Source: Desulfosudis oleivorans (GTDB lineage: Bacteria; Desulfobacterota; Desulfobacteria; Desulfobacterales; SURF-7). Taken from it: a stretch of DNA of 64,000 bases. Below are positions 15,072 to 24,084 of the stretch, piece after piece (the first letter of the stretch is position 1; each line of letters begins with the position of its first letter). The position numbers and the translations under genes are program-made. The notes under the pieces are model-generated. The model was not told the DNA's origin, did no database searches, and worked only from the letters and a program-made list of their open reading frames with translations. The DNA lies in the NCBI GenBank assembly GCA_020723325.1, contig DYJD01000020.1, positions 62,001 to 126,000 on the forward strand, read 5' to 3'.

Positions 15072-16802
15072 TCAGTTATCACGAGGCTTGGCCTTTGCTG
15101 CGGTTGCGACAATGGCATCAAGTTTTTCCGTTATCTCTTTATCGATCTTATCAATGGGAACAAATCCGGCCAGCAGATGATAGTCGGACTTGCGCAATCC
15201 GATGGGCAATTTTAGTTCGGCAAAATATTTTTTAAACAGCGGTTCCAGAAATTCCTCGCTGGTTTTAACATCCGCCGACCAGGGACTCCCTTTTCCAAGG
15301 GTTTCCAAAGCAGCGGAGACTTCCGCGATGGCTGCTTGCATCACTTCCAGTCTGTGATTTTTTTCGGCAAGGCCAAACAAGTCATCCGGCAAATCATAGC
15401 GGGCGTATGCCAGTAAAACCTCTTCCATGCAAAAATAATTTTCAATCTCTTTTTTACGCCAGATTAATTCGGTCAAGCCTCGTTCCATTTGAAGTTGTTT
15501 ATCCAAGCGGTCAAAAATGGCGATGCCGACCAAATCGTTTTTTGCTTCCCGTAAACCAAAAAAATGCTCGCGAGCTTTTTGGGGCAGATTGGTTTCCACA
15601 TAACGAACAAAGGGCAGGTCAAGATAGGTTTGGGCTTCATGGTTCAGAAGTTTGGCAAAAACCTGCAGGATCGCCAGATCCGTTGAATTTTCAAGATAAA
15701 GCACCCAACCTTTTTGTTCCGCCTGGTAGTATTGCTCAAAACCGATATCCCGCAACGACTTGATGACCTGGGAGCCGCGGTCGTCTATCCGATGGGGTTT
15801 TCCCACAAACGCGATCACGGTATCACGTTCGGCGGCTTCGTTGAGCACGATCTCGGAATGACTGGCGGCGATGATCTGGGAATTTTGTTTTTGGGCCACA
15901 TTGACCAAAAGATTGTAGGTCTGTCGCTGTCTCAGTATTTCCAGATGGGCGTCCGGTTCATCCAGCAGCAACACTGTGCCTGGATTGTCATAAAGATGGC
16001 AAAGCAACAGAATTACTTGCTGCAAGCCCCGTCCGGAAGAAGAAAGATCTAGAACATTACCGCGCTCCTCTTTGTACGTCATTGTGATTTCACTGCGTTC
16101 GATAATATACTCGGGCGGAAGCAATTGCACCCCGAAAAGTGCGCGAACATGCGCTGTCAATTCCTCCCAACAGTTCGTTTCATTCTTTTGCTGATAGATC
16201 CGATAGCAAAGGTTGCGAAGCACCTGGGCGGTTTGGCCCTGGCCGATGAGGACCCCGATCTCTCCGGGCTGTTTGAAAAATTCACGATCCGCCAAGCCGG
16301 ACATGGGGGGTAAAAAAGCGACCCTGCCTAGACCCGCTTCTGGTGGAATGGGCATCCGTCCTTCGTCAGCCATGCGCAGCGGACGGCAATAAAAGGATTC
16401 CTCATTGGCGTAGTCGAATTCCAAACCGCAGGACCAAGCCTTATCCTGGGTAACACCATCGATGATAATCTCAATCCGGACATTCTGGGTTTTTAAAGAG
16501 TTATTCTCCCCCTCTGTCACACGATCCCGTACATGCAGGTTTCGCCAGAGCAGATTAGCGCCAGGTACAGGGATAGATACCAAGTCACGGCGGTTGATGG
16601 TTACTCCCGGACGTTTTTCCGGCGACGACTTGCCCTTTCTTTTCTCGTTCCAGCGCCGTAGACCGATATCCCAGAGAGCCATGGCCTGTAGAACAGTGGT
16701 TTTGCCGGAATTGTTGGGACCGATCAGGACTACGGCTTTCCCAAGCTCTATGTCCACATCATCAAAACGCTTGAAATTTCGGATTCGTATGCGTGTCAAC
16801 AT
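15072..16802 (-). CDS. OLD/RecF-like ATPase with Toprim-like C-terminus, end of the type I R-M operon
   Basis: 576 residues. ABC/SMC-type ATPase: N-terminal MLTRIRIRNFKRF, Walker A GPNNSGKT (28-35), signature-like SSSGRGLQQ (about 254), Walker B VLLLDEPDAHL (about 278) and a switch His in AASHSE. The C-terminal third has a weak Toprim-like pattern (VLYLENSTDLAIL with the Glu, then AIFDRLDK), as in OLD nucleases. Such proteins appear in phage-defence islands (OLD, Gabija and PARIS relatives). It lies 43 bases after the YgjP-like gene, so it is probably the last gene of the operon begun by hsdM. Nuclease activity is uncertain because the Toprim acidic set looks reduced. Confidence 0.75.
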   Translation of the reverse strand: MLTRIRIRNFKRFDDVDIELGKAVVLIGPNNSGKTTVLQAMALWDIGLRRWNEKRKGKSSPEKRPGVTINRRDLVSIPVPGANLLWRNLHVRDRVTEGENNSLKTQNVRIEIIIDGVTQDKAWSCGLEFDYANEESFYCRPLRMADEGRMPIPPEAGLGRVAFLPPMSGLADREFFKQPGEIGVLIGQGQTAQVLRNLCYRIYQQKNETNCWEELTAHVRALFGVQLLPPEYIIERSEITMTYKEERGNVLDLSSSGRGLQQVILLLCHLYDNPGTVLLLDEPDAHLEILRQRQTYNLLVNVAQKQNSQIIAASHSEIVLNEAAERDTVIAFVGKPHRIDDRGSQVIKSLRDIGFEQYYQAEQKGWVLYLENSTDLAILQVFAKLLNHEAQTYLDLPFVRYVETNLPQKAREHFFGLREAKNDLVGIAIFDRLDKQLQMERGLTELIWRKKEIENYFCMEEVLLAYARYDLPDDLFGLAEKNHRLEVMQAAIAEVSAALETLGKGSPWSADVKTSEEFLEPLFKKYFAELKLPIGLRKSDYHLLAGFVPIDKIDKEITEKLDAIVATAAKAKPRDN

Positions 16803-16845
16803 GGTGCTGTTTCCTTTTTGGGCATTCTTTCATCCGTTTTGGCCT

Positions 16846-17559
16846 CTAATACTTCCAATCCTCATGCCGAACCGGCAGCCGGTTCAGCTCATCCTTGAAG
16901 AATTTCCATTTTGGCAGAAACTGATTCATAAGGGAAACGAACCGGTCGTTATGCTTTCTTTCCAACAGGTGAACCATCTCGTGCACCACAATATATTCTA
17001 AACATTCAGGCGGCTTTTTAGCCAGTTCCAGGTTCAGCCAGATGCGTTTGGCCTCGCGGTTGCAGGTGCCCCATTTGGTGCGCATTTTTTTAATCCGGAA
17101 CTCCTGGACATGAACACCCATTTTTTTCGCCCAGTTCTCAATGATGGCCGGCACGCCTTCTTTTAGCTGTTCCCGATACCATTCGTCCAAGATGGATCTC
17201 ATCTTTTCTCTGTTTATTTCGGGCCTCACATATAATTCGATTCTCTTGTGCTTCAGTTCCACCCGAGGCGCGGAATCCTGTTCGATGATTTTGAGCAGAT
17301 AGCGTTTGCCTTTGAAATAGTGGCTTTCCCTGTTCAGAAACTCTCTTTCTGCTTCCCGTTCCTGATTTTTCAGTTTGGCCTGCTGTTTTTTGATCCAGCT
17401 CAGCTTGGAAATGGCGAATATCCGGATGGTATCCAGGTCCATTCCCAGCGGCGCGGCAATGCGCACCCGGCCGGCCGGAGGATATACCGCCAGATGGACA
17501 TTTTTGATGTCCTTTTGCACTATGTCGATGGTAATCATTCCGAGTTGCAAGCGTTCCAT
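16846..17559 (-). CDS. YgjP/DUF45-family zinc metallopeptidase
   Basis: 237 residues with the zinc motif HEMVH (H-E-x-x-H) near residue 197 and LLERKHNDRF after it, plus WGTCNREAKRIWLNLELA before it. These are the diagnostic blocks of the YgjP/WLM-like (DUF45) family. The ATG begins one base after the hsdR stop, so the gene is translationally coupled to the restriction subunit. Family members recur beside type I R-M systems; a role in turnover of the restriction subunit has been suggested by context but is not shown here. Confidence 0.85.
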   Translation of the reverse strand: MERLQLGMITIDIVQKDIKNVHLAVYPPAGRVRIAAPLGMDLDTIRIFAISKLSWIKKQQAKLKNQEREAEREFLNRESHYFKGKRYLLKIIEQDSAPRVELKHKRIELYVRPEINREKMRSILDEWYREQLKEGVPAIIENWAKKMGVHVQEFRIKKMRTKWGTCNREAKRIWLNLELAKKPPECLEYIVVHEMVHLLERKHNDRFVSLMNQFLPKWKFFKDELNRLPVRHEDWKY

Positions 17560-17560
17560 A

Positions 17561-20500
17561 TCAATATTCGTTTTGTGCCTTCACAGTTGAAAAAATGCGC
17601 TCTACCTCTTCATCGTCACCCAAAACCTCGAACAACTTGCTTTTCAAAACCGTTTCTTTGGGTTTATTTCCCTTCCAACCATCCGGCCGGTATTTCAGCA
17701 CAGTGTCATGGACAGCCAGCGCCAAATCCTCTTTTTGCAACAGATTGAACAACGCTCTCTTTGCGGGGGTATTCAACGCCGCCGGCGTATCATCGCCTTT
17801 GCCCTCTTTCACCTTTTTGGCCAGTTCAGCGATTTTTTTCAGATAGGCTTCATAGCTGATGGCATTGGCCTTCCGCTCCCTGATGATGGCGTCAAGAAGC
17901 TTTGACATGGCTTCGAAAAAGGCGGGATCAGTCAACTGTTCCTTGATGATTTTCCGACGCACATTGTTTTCAATGGTTTCAGCCACAGCGTCCTTGCTGG
18001 CTTGAATGCCTTTGGGCAGGCTTTTGATGGCGGCGGCGATGCCGGTATTCACGATGATCTCAATGAGCGACATTTCACCAAAAGGTGATATTTTTACAGG
18101 ATCGTCTGCCTGAATATATTTGTCGATCAAATGCCGCATATCGGCTTCATAGGTTTTCAGGTCCAGGGTTTCACCGCTTGCTTTTCTGATTTCCTCCCGC
18201 AGTTTCAGGTAAAAATCGTTCTGGTTCTCTATATCGTTGATTTCGGCTGGGCTGTATCCGGCGGCATCCATGGCATCGGCAATATTCGCATAGGCCCGGA
18301 TCAGTGAAACAGTGGCTTTGTACAAGGCGGTGCGCCGGATTTCCGTATTTTTGAGATCTTCCGGGATCTCCGGGTTGCCGCAAAAATAGCGGATATGGGC
18401 AAGGGTATCCTTGGGTGGGGCGACCGGTTCGCAGAGCAAGGCGATTTCCTCCAGCGCGTTGTCCAACCGTTCATGCCCTTTTTTCAGGCGGTCCTGGAGT
18501 AGAATATCGCAGTCCTCTTTTTGAAAAACGTCGTAATCCAGTTCGGAGGTGTACACCGCTACCGCGTTTTCCACCTTTTTGAACAGGTCCTTATAATCCA
18601 CGATATAGCCGAACTGTTTGTCATCCGTATCCAGCCGGTTCACCCGGCAGATGGCCTGAAACAACCCATGGTCCTGCATGGATTTATCGATGTAAAGATA
18701 GGTACAGGACGGCACGTCGAAGCCCACCAGGAGCTTATCCACCACGATCAGCAGTTTCATGTTCGTCGGCTCTTTGATGAACTGTTCCTTGGCGGCGTCT
18801 TCATAGGCTTCGGTTTTCTTTTTGCCCAGTAATTTTTTGTAGGTTTTATAGATGTATTCCTTTTCGGTTTCCGTATTAGCGCCGGTATCCTCGGTGGTGA
18901 TGTCGCCGGTGGCGGGGCTGTATGAGGTCACCACCGCGCATTTGCCTTTCAGTTCCGTCTCCTGAAACAGTTCGAAATAACGACAGGCCTCATAAATGCT
19001 GGAGGCCACCAGGATGGCATTGCCCCTTTCCGAGCTGAGCCGGGGCTTGACGTTGAAATCGAAAATAATGTCGTTCACCACTTTATCCATGCGGGATTTG
19101 GAGCTGAGCACCTTTTGCATGGTGCCCCATTTCTTTTTCAGTTCCAGTTTTTGAAAATCGTTCAATGCTTTGGTCTTGGTTTCAAACCAGGCGTCAATGA
19201 GCTTGGGTGAGGAAATTTTCTGATCGATGTCCCGGGCTTCATACACCAGATCCAGCACCACGTTATCCGCAACCGCTTCGTTGAATTTATAGGTGTGAAT
19301 GTATTTCCCGAACACCTCCAGGCTGGTCTGCTTGTCCTTTTTCAGGAGAGGGGTGCCGGTAAAGCCGATAAAAACCGCACTGGACAACATGGCTTTCATG
19401 GTGCGGTGCAGTTTACCGCTTTGGGTGCGGTGGCATTCATCCACAAACAGGAAGAGTTCCCCAACCGCCTGGGTGGGTTTGCTTTCCAGTTCCTTGATGA
19501 ATTCATCGAAATTGTCCACCTTTTTCTTACCGAATTTGTGCACCAGAGAACAGAGCAGCCTGGGTTTGGCCTGGGCCAATTGGTCCATCAGATCGCGGCC
19601 GCTGGAAGTACGCTTGATGGGCTCCCCGGTATCCGTGAAAACCCCTTCTATCTGTTTGTCCAGCTCATCGCGGTCGGTGATGATGGCGACCCGGGCCTTG
19701 GGGTTGTTTTCCAAAATCCACTTGGCCAGGAGCACCATGACAATGCTTTTGCCGCTTCCCTGGGTATGCCAGATGATCCCGCCTTCCCGCCGGCGGATGT
19801 TTTCCTGGGCTGCCTTGATGCCGAAATATTGATGCGGTCGTGGCAGCTTTTTGATCCCGGCGTCAAACAACACAAAGTCGTACATGATCTCCATCAGCCG
19901 CTTTTTGTCGCAGAGTTTCAGCAGGTATTTGTCCAACTGCAAACGGCTGTCGTCTTCCTCGTCTTCCTTCCATTTCAGGAAAAACTTTTCCGGTGTGCCG
20001 ATGGTTCCATAGCGCAGGCCTTCGGTGTCGTTGCCGGCAAAAATAAATTGAACCGTGGAAAAAAACGAGCCGATGAATTCCTTTTGCTGGTTGACAATGC
20101 TCTGGCGGATGCCGTCGCCGATGGAAACCGTGCTGCGTTTCAGCTCTAATACGCCGATGGCGATACCATTGACGTAGAGGACGATATCCGGGCGTTTTTC
20201 TTTATTGCCCTGGATCGTGACTTCTTCGGCAACGGCAAAATCATTTTTCGCGGGATTTTTCCAGTCCATCAGGTGGACGGTCTCAAAATTCTCGCCGGCC
20301 TCCGCTTTCACCTGAACCCCATAGCGGAGCAGTTTGTAAACGTTTTTATTGTTGGTATACAGGCTCTCGTTGGGATTGTTGGCGGCGATCCGCAATTCGT
20401 GCAGCGCCCGGGTGATGTGGGCCTTGCTGTAGCCTCGTCCAGCGAGGTATGGGGAGAGCAGCCCTTCCTCGATGTTGCTGTTGTCTTCGCGGTCATTCGG

Positions 20501-20590
20501 GTCACCTATGTAGCGATAGTGGAGTTCATTGCGGAACAGCTCAATGATACGGTTCTGGGTGACGCGCTCGGGTTGGCCGATATTTTTCAT
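17561..20590 (-). CDS. hsdR: Type I restriction enzyme R subunit
   Basis: The start is the ATG at 20590 (MKNIGQPERVTQ) behind GGGAGG, overlapping the upstream stop by four bases. Reading on to 20857 only translates the neighbour out of frame. About 1009 residues. The N-terminal nuclease domain contains PDIVLYVNGIAIGVLELK (PD...ELK). The translocase has HTQGSGKS (Walker A, about 275), DECHRT (motif II, about 384) and FTGTP, followed by the C-terminal HsdM-contacting helices. The complex cleaves foreign DNA after ATP-driven translocation. No frameshift is seen, so the protein should be functional. Confidence 0.93.
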   Translation of the reverse strand: MKNIGQPERVTQNRIIELFRNELHYRYIGDPNDREDNSNIEEGLLSPYLAGRGYSKAHITRALHELRIAANNPNESLYTNNKNVYKLLRYGVQVKAEAGENFETVHLMDWKNPAKNDFAVAEEVTIQGNKEKRPDIVLYVNGIAIGVLELKRSTVSIGDGIRQSIVNQQKEFIGSFFSTVQFIFAGNDTEGLRYGTIGTPEKFFLKWKEDEEDDSRLQLDKYLLKLCDKKRLMEIMYDFVLFDAGIKKLPRPHQYFGIKAAQENIRRREGGIIWHTQGSGKSIVMVLLAKWILENNPKARVAIITDRDELDKQIEGVFTDTGEPIKRTSSGRDLMDQLAQAKPRLLCSLVHKFGKKKVDNFDEFIKELESKPTQAVGELFLFVDECHRTQSGKLHRTMKAMLSSAVFIGFTGTPLLKKDKQTSLEVFGKYIHTYKFNEAVADNVVLDLVYEARDIDQKISSPKLIDAWFETKTKALNDFQKLELKKKWGTMQKVLSSKSRMDKVVNDIIFDFNVKPRLSSERGNAILVASSIYEACRYFELFQETELKGKCAVVTSYSPATGDITTEDTGANTETEKEYIYKTYKKLLGKKKTEAYEDAAKEQFIKEPTNMKLLIVVDKLLVGFDVPSCTYLYIDKSMQDHGLFQAICRVNRLDTDDKQFGYIVDYKDLFKKVENAVAVYTSELDYDVFQKEDCDILLQDRLKKGHERLDNALEEIALLCEPVAPPKDTLAHIRYFCGNPEIPEDLKNTEIRRTALYKATVSLIRAYANIADAMDAAGYSPAEINDIENQNDFYLKLREEIRKASGETLDLKTYEADMRHLIDKYIQADDPVKISPFGEMSLIEIIVNTGIAAAIKSLPKGIQASKDAVAETIENNVRRKIIKEQLTDPAFFEAMSKLLDAIIRERKANAISYEAYLKKIAELAKKVKEGKGDDTPAALNTPAKRALFNLLQKEDLALAVHDTVLKYRPDGWKGNKPKETVLKSKLFEVLGDDEEVERIFSTVKAQNEY

Positions 20591-21933
20591 TTCAAAACCT
20601 CCCAGTGGCCCCTCTTGGTTGGCCCGATATGCCGAATGACACCCGCGGATTTCAATTTTTCCAAGTGATATTTGATACCCTCGGCGCTTATTCCTATGCT
20701 GGCGGCCAGGTCCTTGCGGGTGATGGAAGGCTGGGACCTCAATAACGCGAGGATTTTTTCTTGGGTAGTTTCTTGGGTAGTTTCTTGGGTAGTTTCTTGG
20801 GTAATCTCTCCTTCGCCGGCAATGGGGCGCTGACCCGCAAAATGAAAGATGACCCATAATCCCGTATGTTCGAGACGGAACTCCGGCCTGGGTAGTCTTG
20901 CCGCGGCGCAGGCTTCCAGGATGCGCTCAATGCCGCGACCCCAGGCTTCGATCATACCTGCGCGAAAAAACGCATTGGCAATATCAGGATTGAATGGGTA
21001 CGAGGAATGTTTTCCTCTAAGCTTGGCCTCTGTCCAATCCGGTGGGAGTTCACCGCTATTCCAGATCATCAGCTTGTCTTCATATACACTGATCTGAATG
21101 GGAGAGCCGGAAGAATAGTCTTTGTGGATGATCGCATTGAGCAAGCCTTCGCGCAAGGCTTCCTCTGGAATTGGGTATGTCTCCACCCGCCGGATACCAC
21201 GATAGCTGATCATGGCCCTGAGGTACTTGGTCAAGAGCAGGTCCATCGTCTTGTCCACCTGGGTGAAGAGGTCGCCATGAGACTCATCTTGGTAGAGAAG
21301 CTCCGAATCGGTGCGAAAAAATCCGATCTTTACATAGGCGCCTGTGACAAAGCGCTCCGGATCGGAATAGAACAGGAGTACTGCGGCGCGTTTGAGATAT
21401 TGCCCTTCCAGCAAATGCAGCTTTTCGATTAATCCGGGGATGTCCTCCCGCAGAATAGCTGAATCCAATCGCTTGCTTTCACGGGCACTCTTACGGAAAT
21501 TATCAAGGACGGGTTTCGATAGATTTTCAATCGTTACATACGGAACCGGCACGCCGTCCCAACGCCGTCCCTGCTTTCTCATGAGAAACTTATCCAGGGC
21601 CGCGCCTTTCAACTCCTGCTTGGTGCTGCCGCTACGAAAGTGATATTCACCCTTGTAGCTGATGGGGCTGGGGTAAGGTTCCACGATAATTTCCAGCCAG
21701 TCTTTGCCGCCATCGCTGTGCAAATTCACCGGCACCACCATCCCTAAAATATCCCGCACCTTGTTCGGAATGTCTTCCAGCAGCTTCGCCGCGTTGGAGA
21801 TCCCCAAAACCTCGCCTCTGTCATTCTTGCCGATCATCAACACACCACCTTCGGCATTGGCAAAACCACAAATCCACTTCAGGTATTCATCCCGCCAGCG
21901 TTGCTTATATTCGATGTTTTGGCTTTCCCTCAT
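20587..21933 (-). CDS. AlbA_2/Schlafen-type ATP-binding regulator with C-terminal winged helix
   Basis: 448 residues. N-terminal AlbA_2 domain (ESQNIEYKQRW ... FANAEGGVLMIGKNDRGEVLG), then a GHKL-like ATPase segment (EALREGLLNAIIHKDYSSG, NAFFRAGMIEAWGRGIERI) and a C-terminal HTH (SQPSITRKDLAASIGISAEG). A linker encoded by 12-base tandem repeats (about 20759-20808) gives the repeated tetrapeptide TQET. Such regulators often sit inside type I R-M operons. The ATG overlaps the upstream stop by four bases and the gene overlaps hsdR by four bases, so it is cotranscribed. Likely role: DNA-binding control of the operon or defence accessory. Confidence 0.85.
   Translation of the reverse strand: MRESQNIEYKQRWRDEYLKWICGFANAEGGVLMIGKNDRGEVLGISNAAKLLEDIPNKVRDILGMVVPVNLHSDGGKDWLEIIVEPYPSPISYKGEYHFRSGSTKQELKGAALDKFLMRKQGRRWDGVPVPYVTIENLSKPVLDNFRKSARESKRLDSAILREDIPGLIEKLHLLEGQYLKRAAVLLFYSDPERFVTGAYVKIGFFRTDSELLYQDESHGDLFTQVDKTMDLLLTKYLRAMISYRGIRRVETYPIPEEALREGLLNAIIHKDYSSGSPIQISVYEDKLMIWNSGELPPDWTEAKLRGKHSSYPFNPDIANAFFRAGMIEAWGRGIERILEACAAARLPRPEFRLEHTGLWVIFHFAGQRPIAGEGEITQETTQETTQETTQEKILALLRSQPSITRKDLAASIGISAEGIKYHLEKLKSAGVIRHIGPTKRGHWEVLK
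20759..20808. repeat. Four-copy 12-base tandem repeat inside the AlbA_2 gene
   Basis: TTGGGTAGTTTC on the plus strand repeated about four times, coding for TQET units on the minus strand. Copy changes would keep the frame and only alter the hinge between the ATPase and the winged helix. Confidence 0.85.
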
Positions 21934-22478
21934 ATCAATCGGATCCTTCCAACGAGCAGTTCGTGCATGGCCTCCTGCTCATTATAATTGCGTTGCCATA
22001 CTTGCGCGCCGGGGGTTCCCCGGATTTGATTGATTTGTTTTGATGAAACCGTTTTGTAGGCGCCAATTAAGCGGCCGACGGATTTGCGGGTTTTGGGGAT
22101 TGCGATGTGCTGACCCGGATAGGACGGTCGTGGGGGCTGGGATGTAGGGGCGGTTCGCGAACCGCCCCTACGCGCGTCCCCAAGGCCGCCCCAATTATCT
22201 CTCAAAATCAATATCCCATGAATATGGTTGGGCATCACCACGAATCGATCAATGCCGACATATTCATATTGACTACCCAGCCATTGCCACCATGTTTGCA
22301 CAATTTCCCCAATTTCATTCAAGCGCATTTGCCCATTTTCGATTTCTCCGAACAAACATTCCCGATGGTGGGTGCATATGGTGATAAAGTAGGCCCCGGA
22401 TCGGGTGTAATCATACCCCTTCAAACGGATGGAACGGCGATTATGAATTCTCGGATCATAGATCGTTTTTTCATCCAT
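21930..22478 (-). CDS. REP-associated tyrosine transposase (RAYT), altered C-terminus
   Basis: 182 residues of the Y1/IS200-like type: N-terminal RRSIRLKGYDYTRSGAYFIT, then the metal-binding MPNHIHG (HxH, about residue 84), then VWQRNY, whose Tyr is the expected nucleophile. Two oddities: an R1 palindrome (22144-22171) is read in frame within the variable loop (RRGGSRTAPT), and after WQRNY the sequence leaves the family and continues as QEAMHELLVGRIRLI, which looks like the end of an HsdS protein. The normal C-terminal helix after the Tyr is missing, so activity is doubtful. Its TGA overlaps the AlbA_2 start. R1 copies surround it on the upstream side. Confidence 0.8.
   Translation of the reverse strand: MDEKTIYDPRIHNRRSIRLKGYDYTRSGAYFITICTHHRECLFGEIENGQMRLNEIGEIVQTWWQWLGSQYEYVGIDRFVVMPNHIHGILILRDNWGGLGDARRGGSRTAPTSQPPRPSYPGQHIAIPKTRKSVGRLIGAYKTVSSKQINQIRGTPGAQVWQRNYNEQEAMHELLVGRIRLI
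22144..22171. repeat. R1 palindrome inside the transposase coding region
   Basis: A perfect 28-base R1 copy, identical to 5726-5753, translated in frame. Confidence 0.9.
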
Positions 22479-22532
22479 GTTTTTTGCCTTTGTTGTGGAT
22501 TATGCGGCGTTGTTCCATGGGGCAAGCCGTCT

Positions 22533-22573
22533 GGGCGGTTCGCGTGTACGGGCGGTTCGCGAACCGCCCCTAC
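22533..22573. repeat. R1 doublet
   Basis: A half unit GGGCGGTTCGCGTGTACG followed directly by a full R1 arm pair ending CCCCTAC. The same one-and-a-half arrangement occurs at 26860-26899 and 29379-29423. Confidence 0.85.
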
Positions 22574-22698
22574 GGCCTGCCCTACACACAAACCGTTCCC
22601 TGCACCTGAATCACCCCCATGCGCCCATGAATCCGTCATTTTAACAACCGGGGGGACGTTCCCAATGGCCATTCATGCCCACATCCCGTGGTTGGCCC

Positions 22699-22726
22699 GT
22701 AGGGGCGGTTCACGAACCGCCCCTAC
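22699..22726. repeat. R1 palindrome with one changed base
   Basis: GTAGGGGCGGTTCACGAACC then GCCCCTAC: the centre is TTCACGAA rather than TTCGCGAA. Confidence 0.85.
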
Positions 22727-22788
22727 ACCCGTGCCCGACATGCAAGCCGTCCCCTGAATGTGAATCACCCCGCGCGCCCATGTGGACA

Positions 22789-24084
22789 TCATTTCATCAA
22801 ACGTATCCTTCCTGTCAAAAGGTTTTGCATCATTCCTTGCTTTATCTGTTTGTATTTGGCGAGTTTGGTTTCCAGGGCTGATATTTCTGCATCCATATCG
22901 GAAAGGATGGTGGCGATGGCTTCTTGTTCGGCTTTTGTGGGAAAAGGGACGATAAAATTAACCAGATCGCCAACATTTATATGTTTCATTGTAGAGCCTG
23001 TTTCGATTTCTTTAAGTCTTGCTCTTCCATGAAATGAATTAAAGTAAAAACTAAAAAATTTTGAGTATGCGGATTGATTATTAAATCTTGTTATTATTAG
23101 AGCATGGCAATTTGTTCCTTCCAGCTCCTTTGGAACTATTGTCGTTAATCCGACTTCACCTGTTTGAATAGTTAATAAATCACCTTCTTTTAAGCACGAC
23201 TTTTGATGCTGCCGATGAAAATCATTAGTCACTCGTTTAATACCATTAAAGTTGAAAGAATTTTCTTCTACGTTATATCCTTGTATGTAAAGAACTCCTT
23301 CATCAAAATCAACATAATGAGATTTAATAGTTCCAACAAATCCATTTGTTATTAAAGAAGTTATTTCACAAAGTTCCCTGATTTCCCAATCCTCCGGAAT
23401 CACCCCCACCTCGGTCATCTTGTATCCAGACTTAACCTTGAACCCCGGCAAACGCCTTTTGCCGGTGAGCAGTTCCTGCATGGCTCCCTGCTTGATGAGG
23501 CGTTTTTTGGCAATGAGCTTTTCGAGGGATTGGATCAGGGCGTCGGTATCGGAAAGGGCTGTGGCGATGGCCTCTTGTTCTGCTTTGGATGGAACAGGAA
23601 GCAAATATGGTTTCAGTTTTTCAAGATTTATGTTTAGCTGCGCATTATGTGTCGCCAAATTTTCAAATGACGATTTGCGCTTTTTTAATTCATATGCAAG
23701 CCATCGCTTGTTTATCCCTTTAGTGGGAGTTATGGCGACAAGACTATCCGGGCAAGCTGTATCGAACGCTGAAAAACCAATGTCCCCAATATTCGCAGCA
23801 ATGGTGAAGAATAGGGTCCCTTTAGGGAATAATTTGCTTACCTTTAAACCATCTTGATTTAAAGTCTGTGAATATGTGGTAATGTAACCGTTGGAGTTTG
23901 TAACATCACCTGTCTGAATAAAAGGGATTTCTCCTCCATAATACTTTGGGTCATTTCGTGGACGAGCAGTGAATTTCCCACGTTCAATGTGTGCGAGCAA
24001 ATGAAACGGCTTTATATCCCAATCCACTGGAATCACCCCCACCTCAGTTTGCTTATATCCTTTTGGTATCTCACTCATGATCAT
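22789..24084 (-). CDS. hsdS: Type I restriction-modification specificity subunit
   Basis: 431 residues with two target-recognition half-domains, each starting with a TEVGVIP-DW box (residues about 13 and 222) and each ending in a conserved coiled region (EQEAIATALSDTDALIQSLE; EQEAIATILSDMDAEISALE) followed by QGAMQELLTGKRRL and QGMMQNLLTGRIRL. HsdS chooses the bipartite DNA site for both HsdM and HsdR. The first half has lower GC than its neighbours, which fits horizontal exchange of recognition domains. It overlaps the small upstream frame by 14 bases. Confidence 0.93.
   Translation of the reverse strand: MIMSEIPKGYKQTEVGVIPVDWDIKPFHLLAHIERGKFTARPRNDPKYYGGEIPFIQTGDVTNSNGYITTYSQTLNQDGLKVSKLFPKGTLFFTIAANIGDIGFSAFDTACPDSLVAITPTKGINKRWLAYELKKRKSSFENLATHNAQLNINLEKLKPYLLPVPSKAEQEAIATALSDTDALIQSLEKLIAKKRLIKQGAMQELLTGKRRLPGFKVKSGYKMTEVGVIPEDWEIRELCEITSLITNGFVGTIKSHYVDFDEGVLYIQGYNVEENSFNFNGIKRVTNDFHRQHQKSCLKEGDLLTIQTGEVGLTTIVPKELEGTNCHALIITRFNNQSAYSKFFSFYFNSFHGRARLKEIETGSTMKHINVGDLVNFIVPFPTKAEQEAIATILSDMDAEISALETKLAKYKQIKQGMMQNLLTGRIRLMK

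Larger units (their letters stand above)
22479..22788. other. REP-filled gap between transposase and hsdS
   Basis: No gene. It contains an R1 doublet (22533-22573) and a further R1 copy with one mismatch (22699-22726). The open plus-strand frames here are translated repeats. Confidence 0.75.

Noticed and set aside
20591-20857. Extension of hsdR upstream to 20857
   Set aside because: This part is the AlbA_2 gene read in another frame (Arg-Asn-Tyr-Pro repeats). The ATG at 20590 has GGGAGG and a four-base overlap.
22107-22757. Plus-strand frames through the R1 repeats between transposase and hsdS
   Set aside because: They translate the palindromes (GGSRTAPT units) and have no separate coding evidence.
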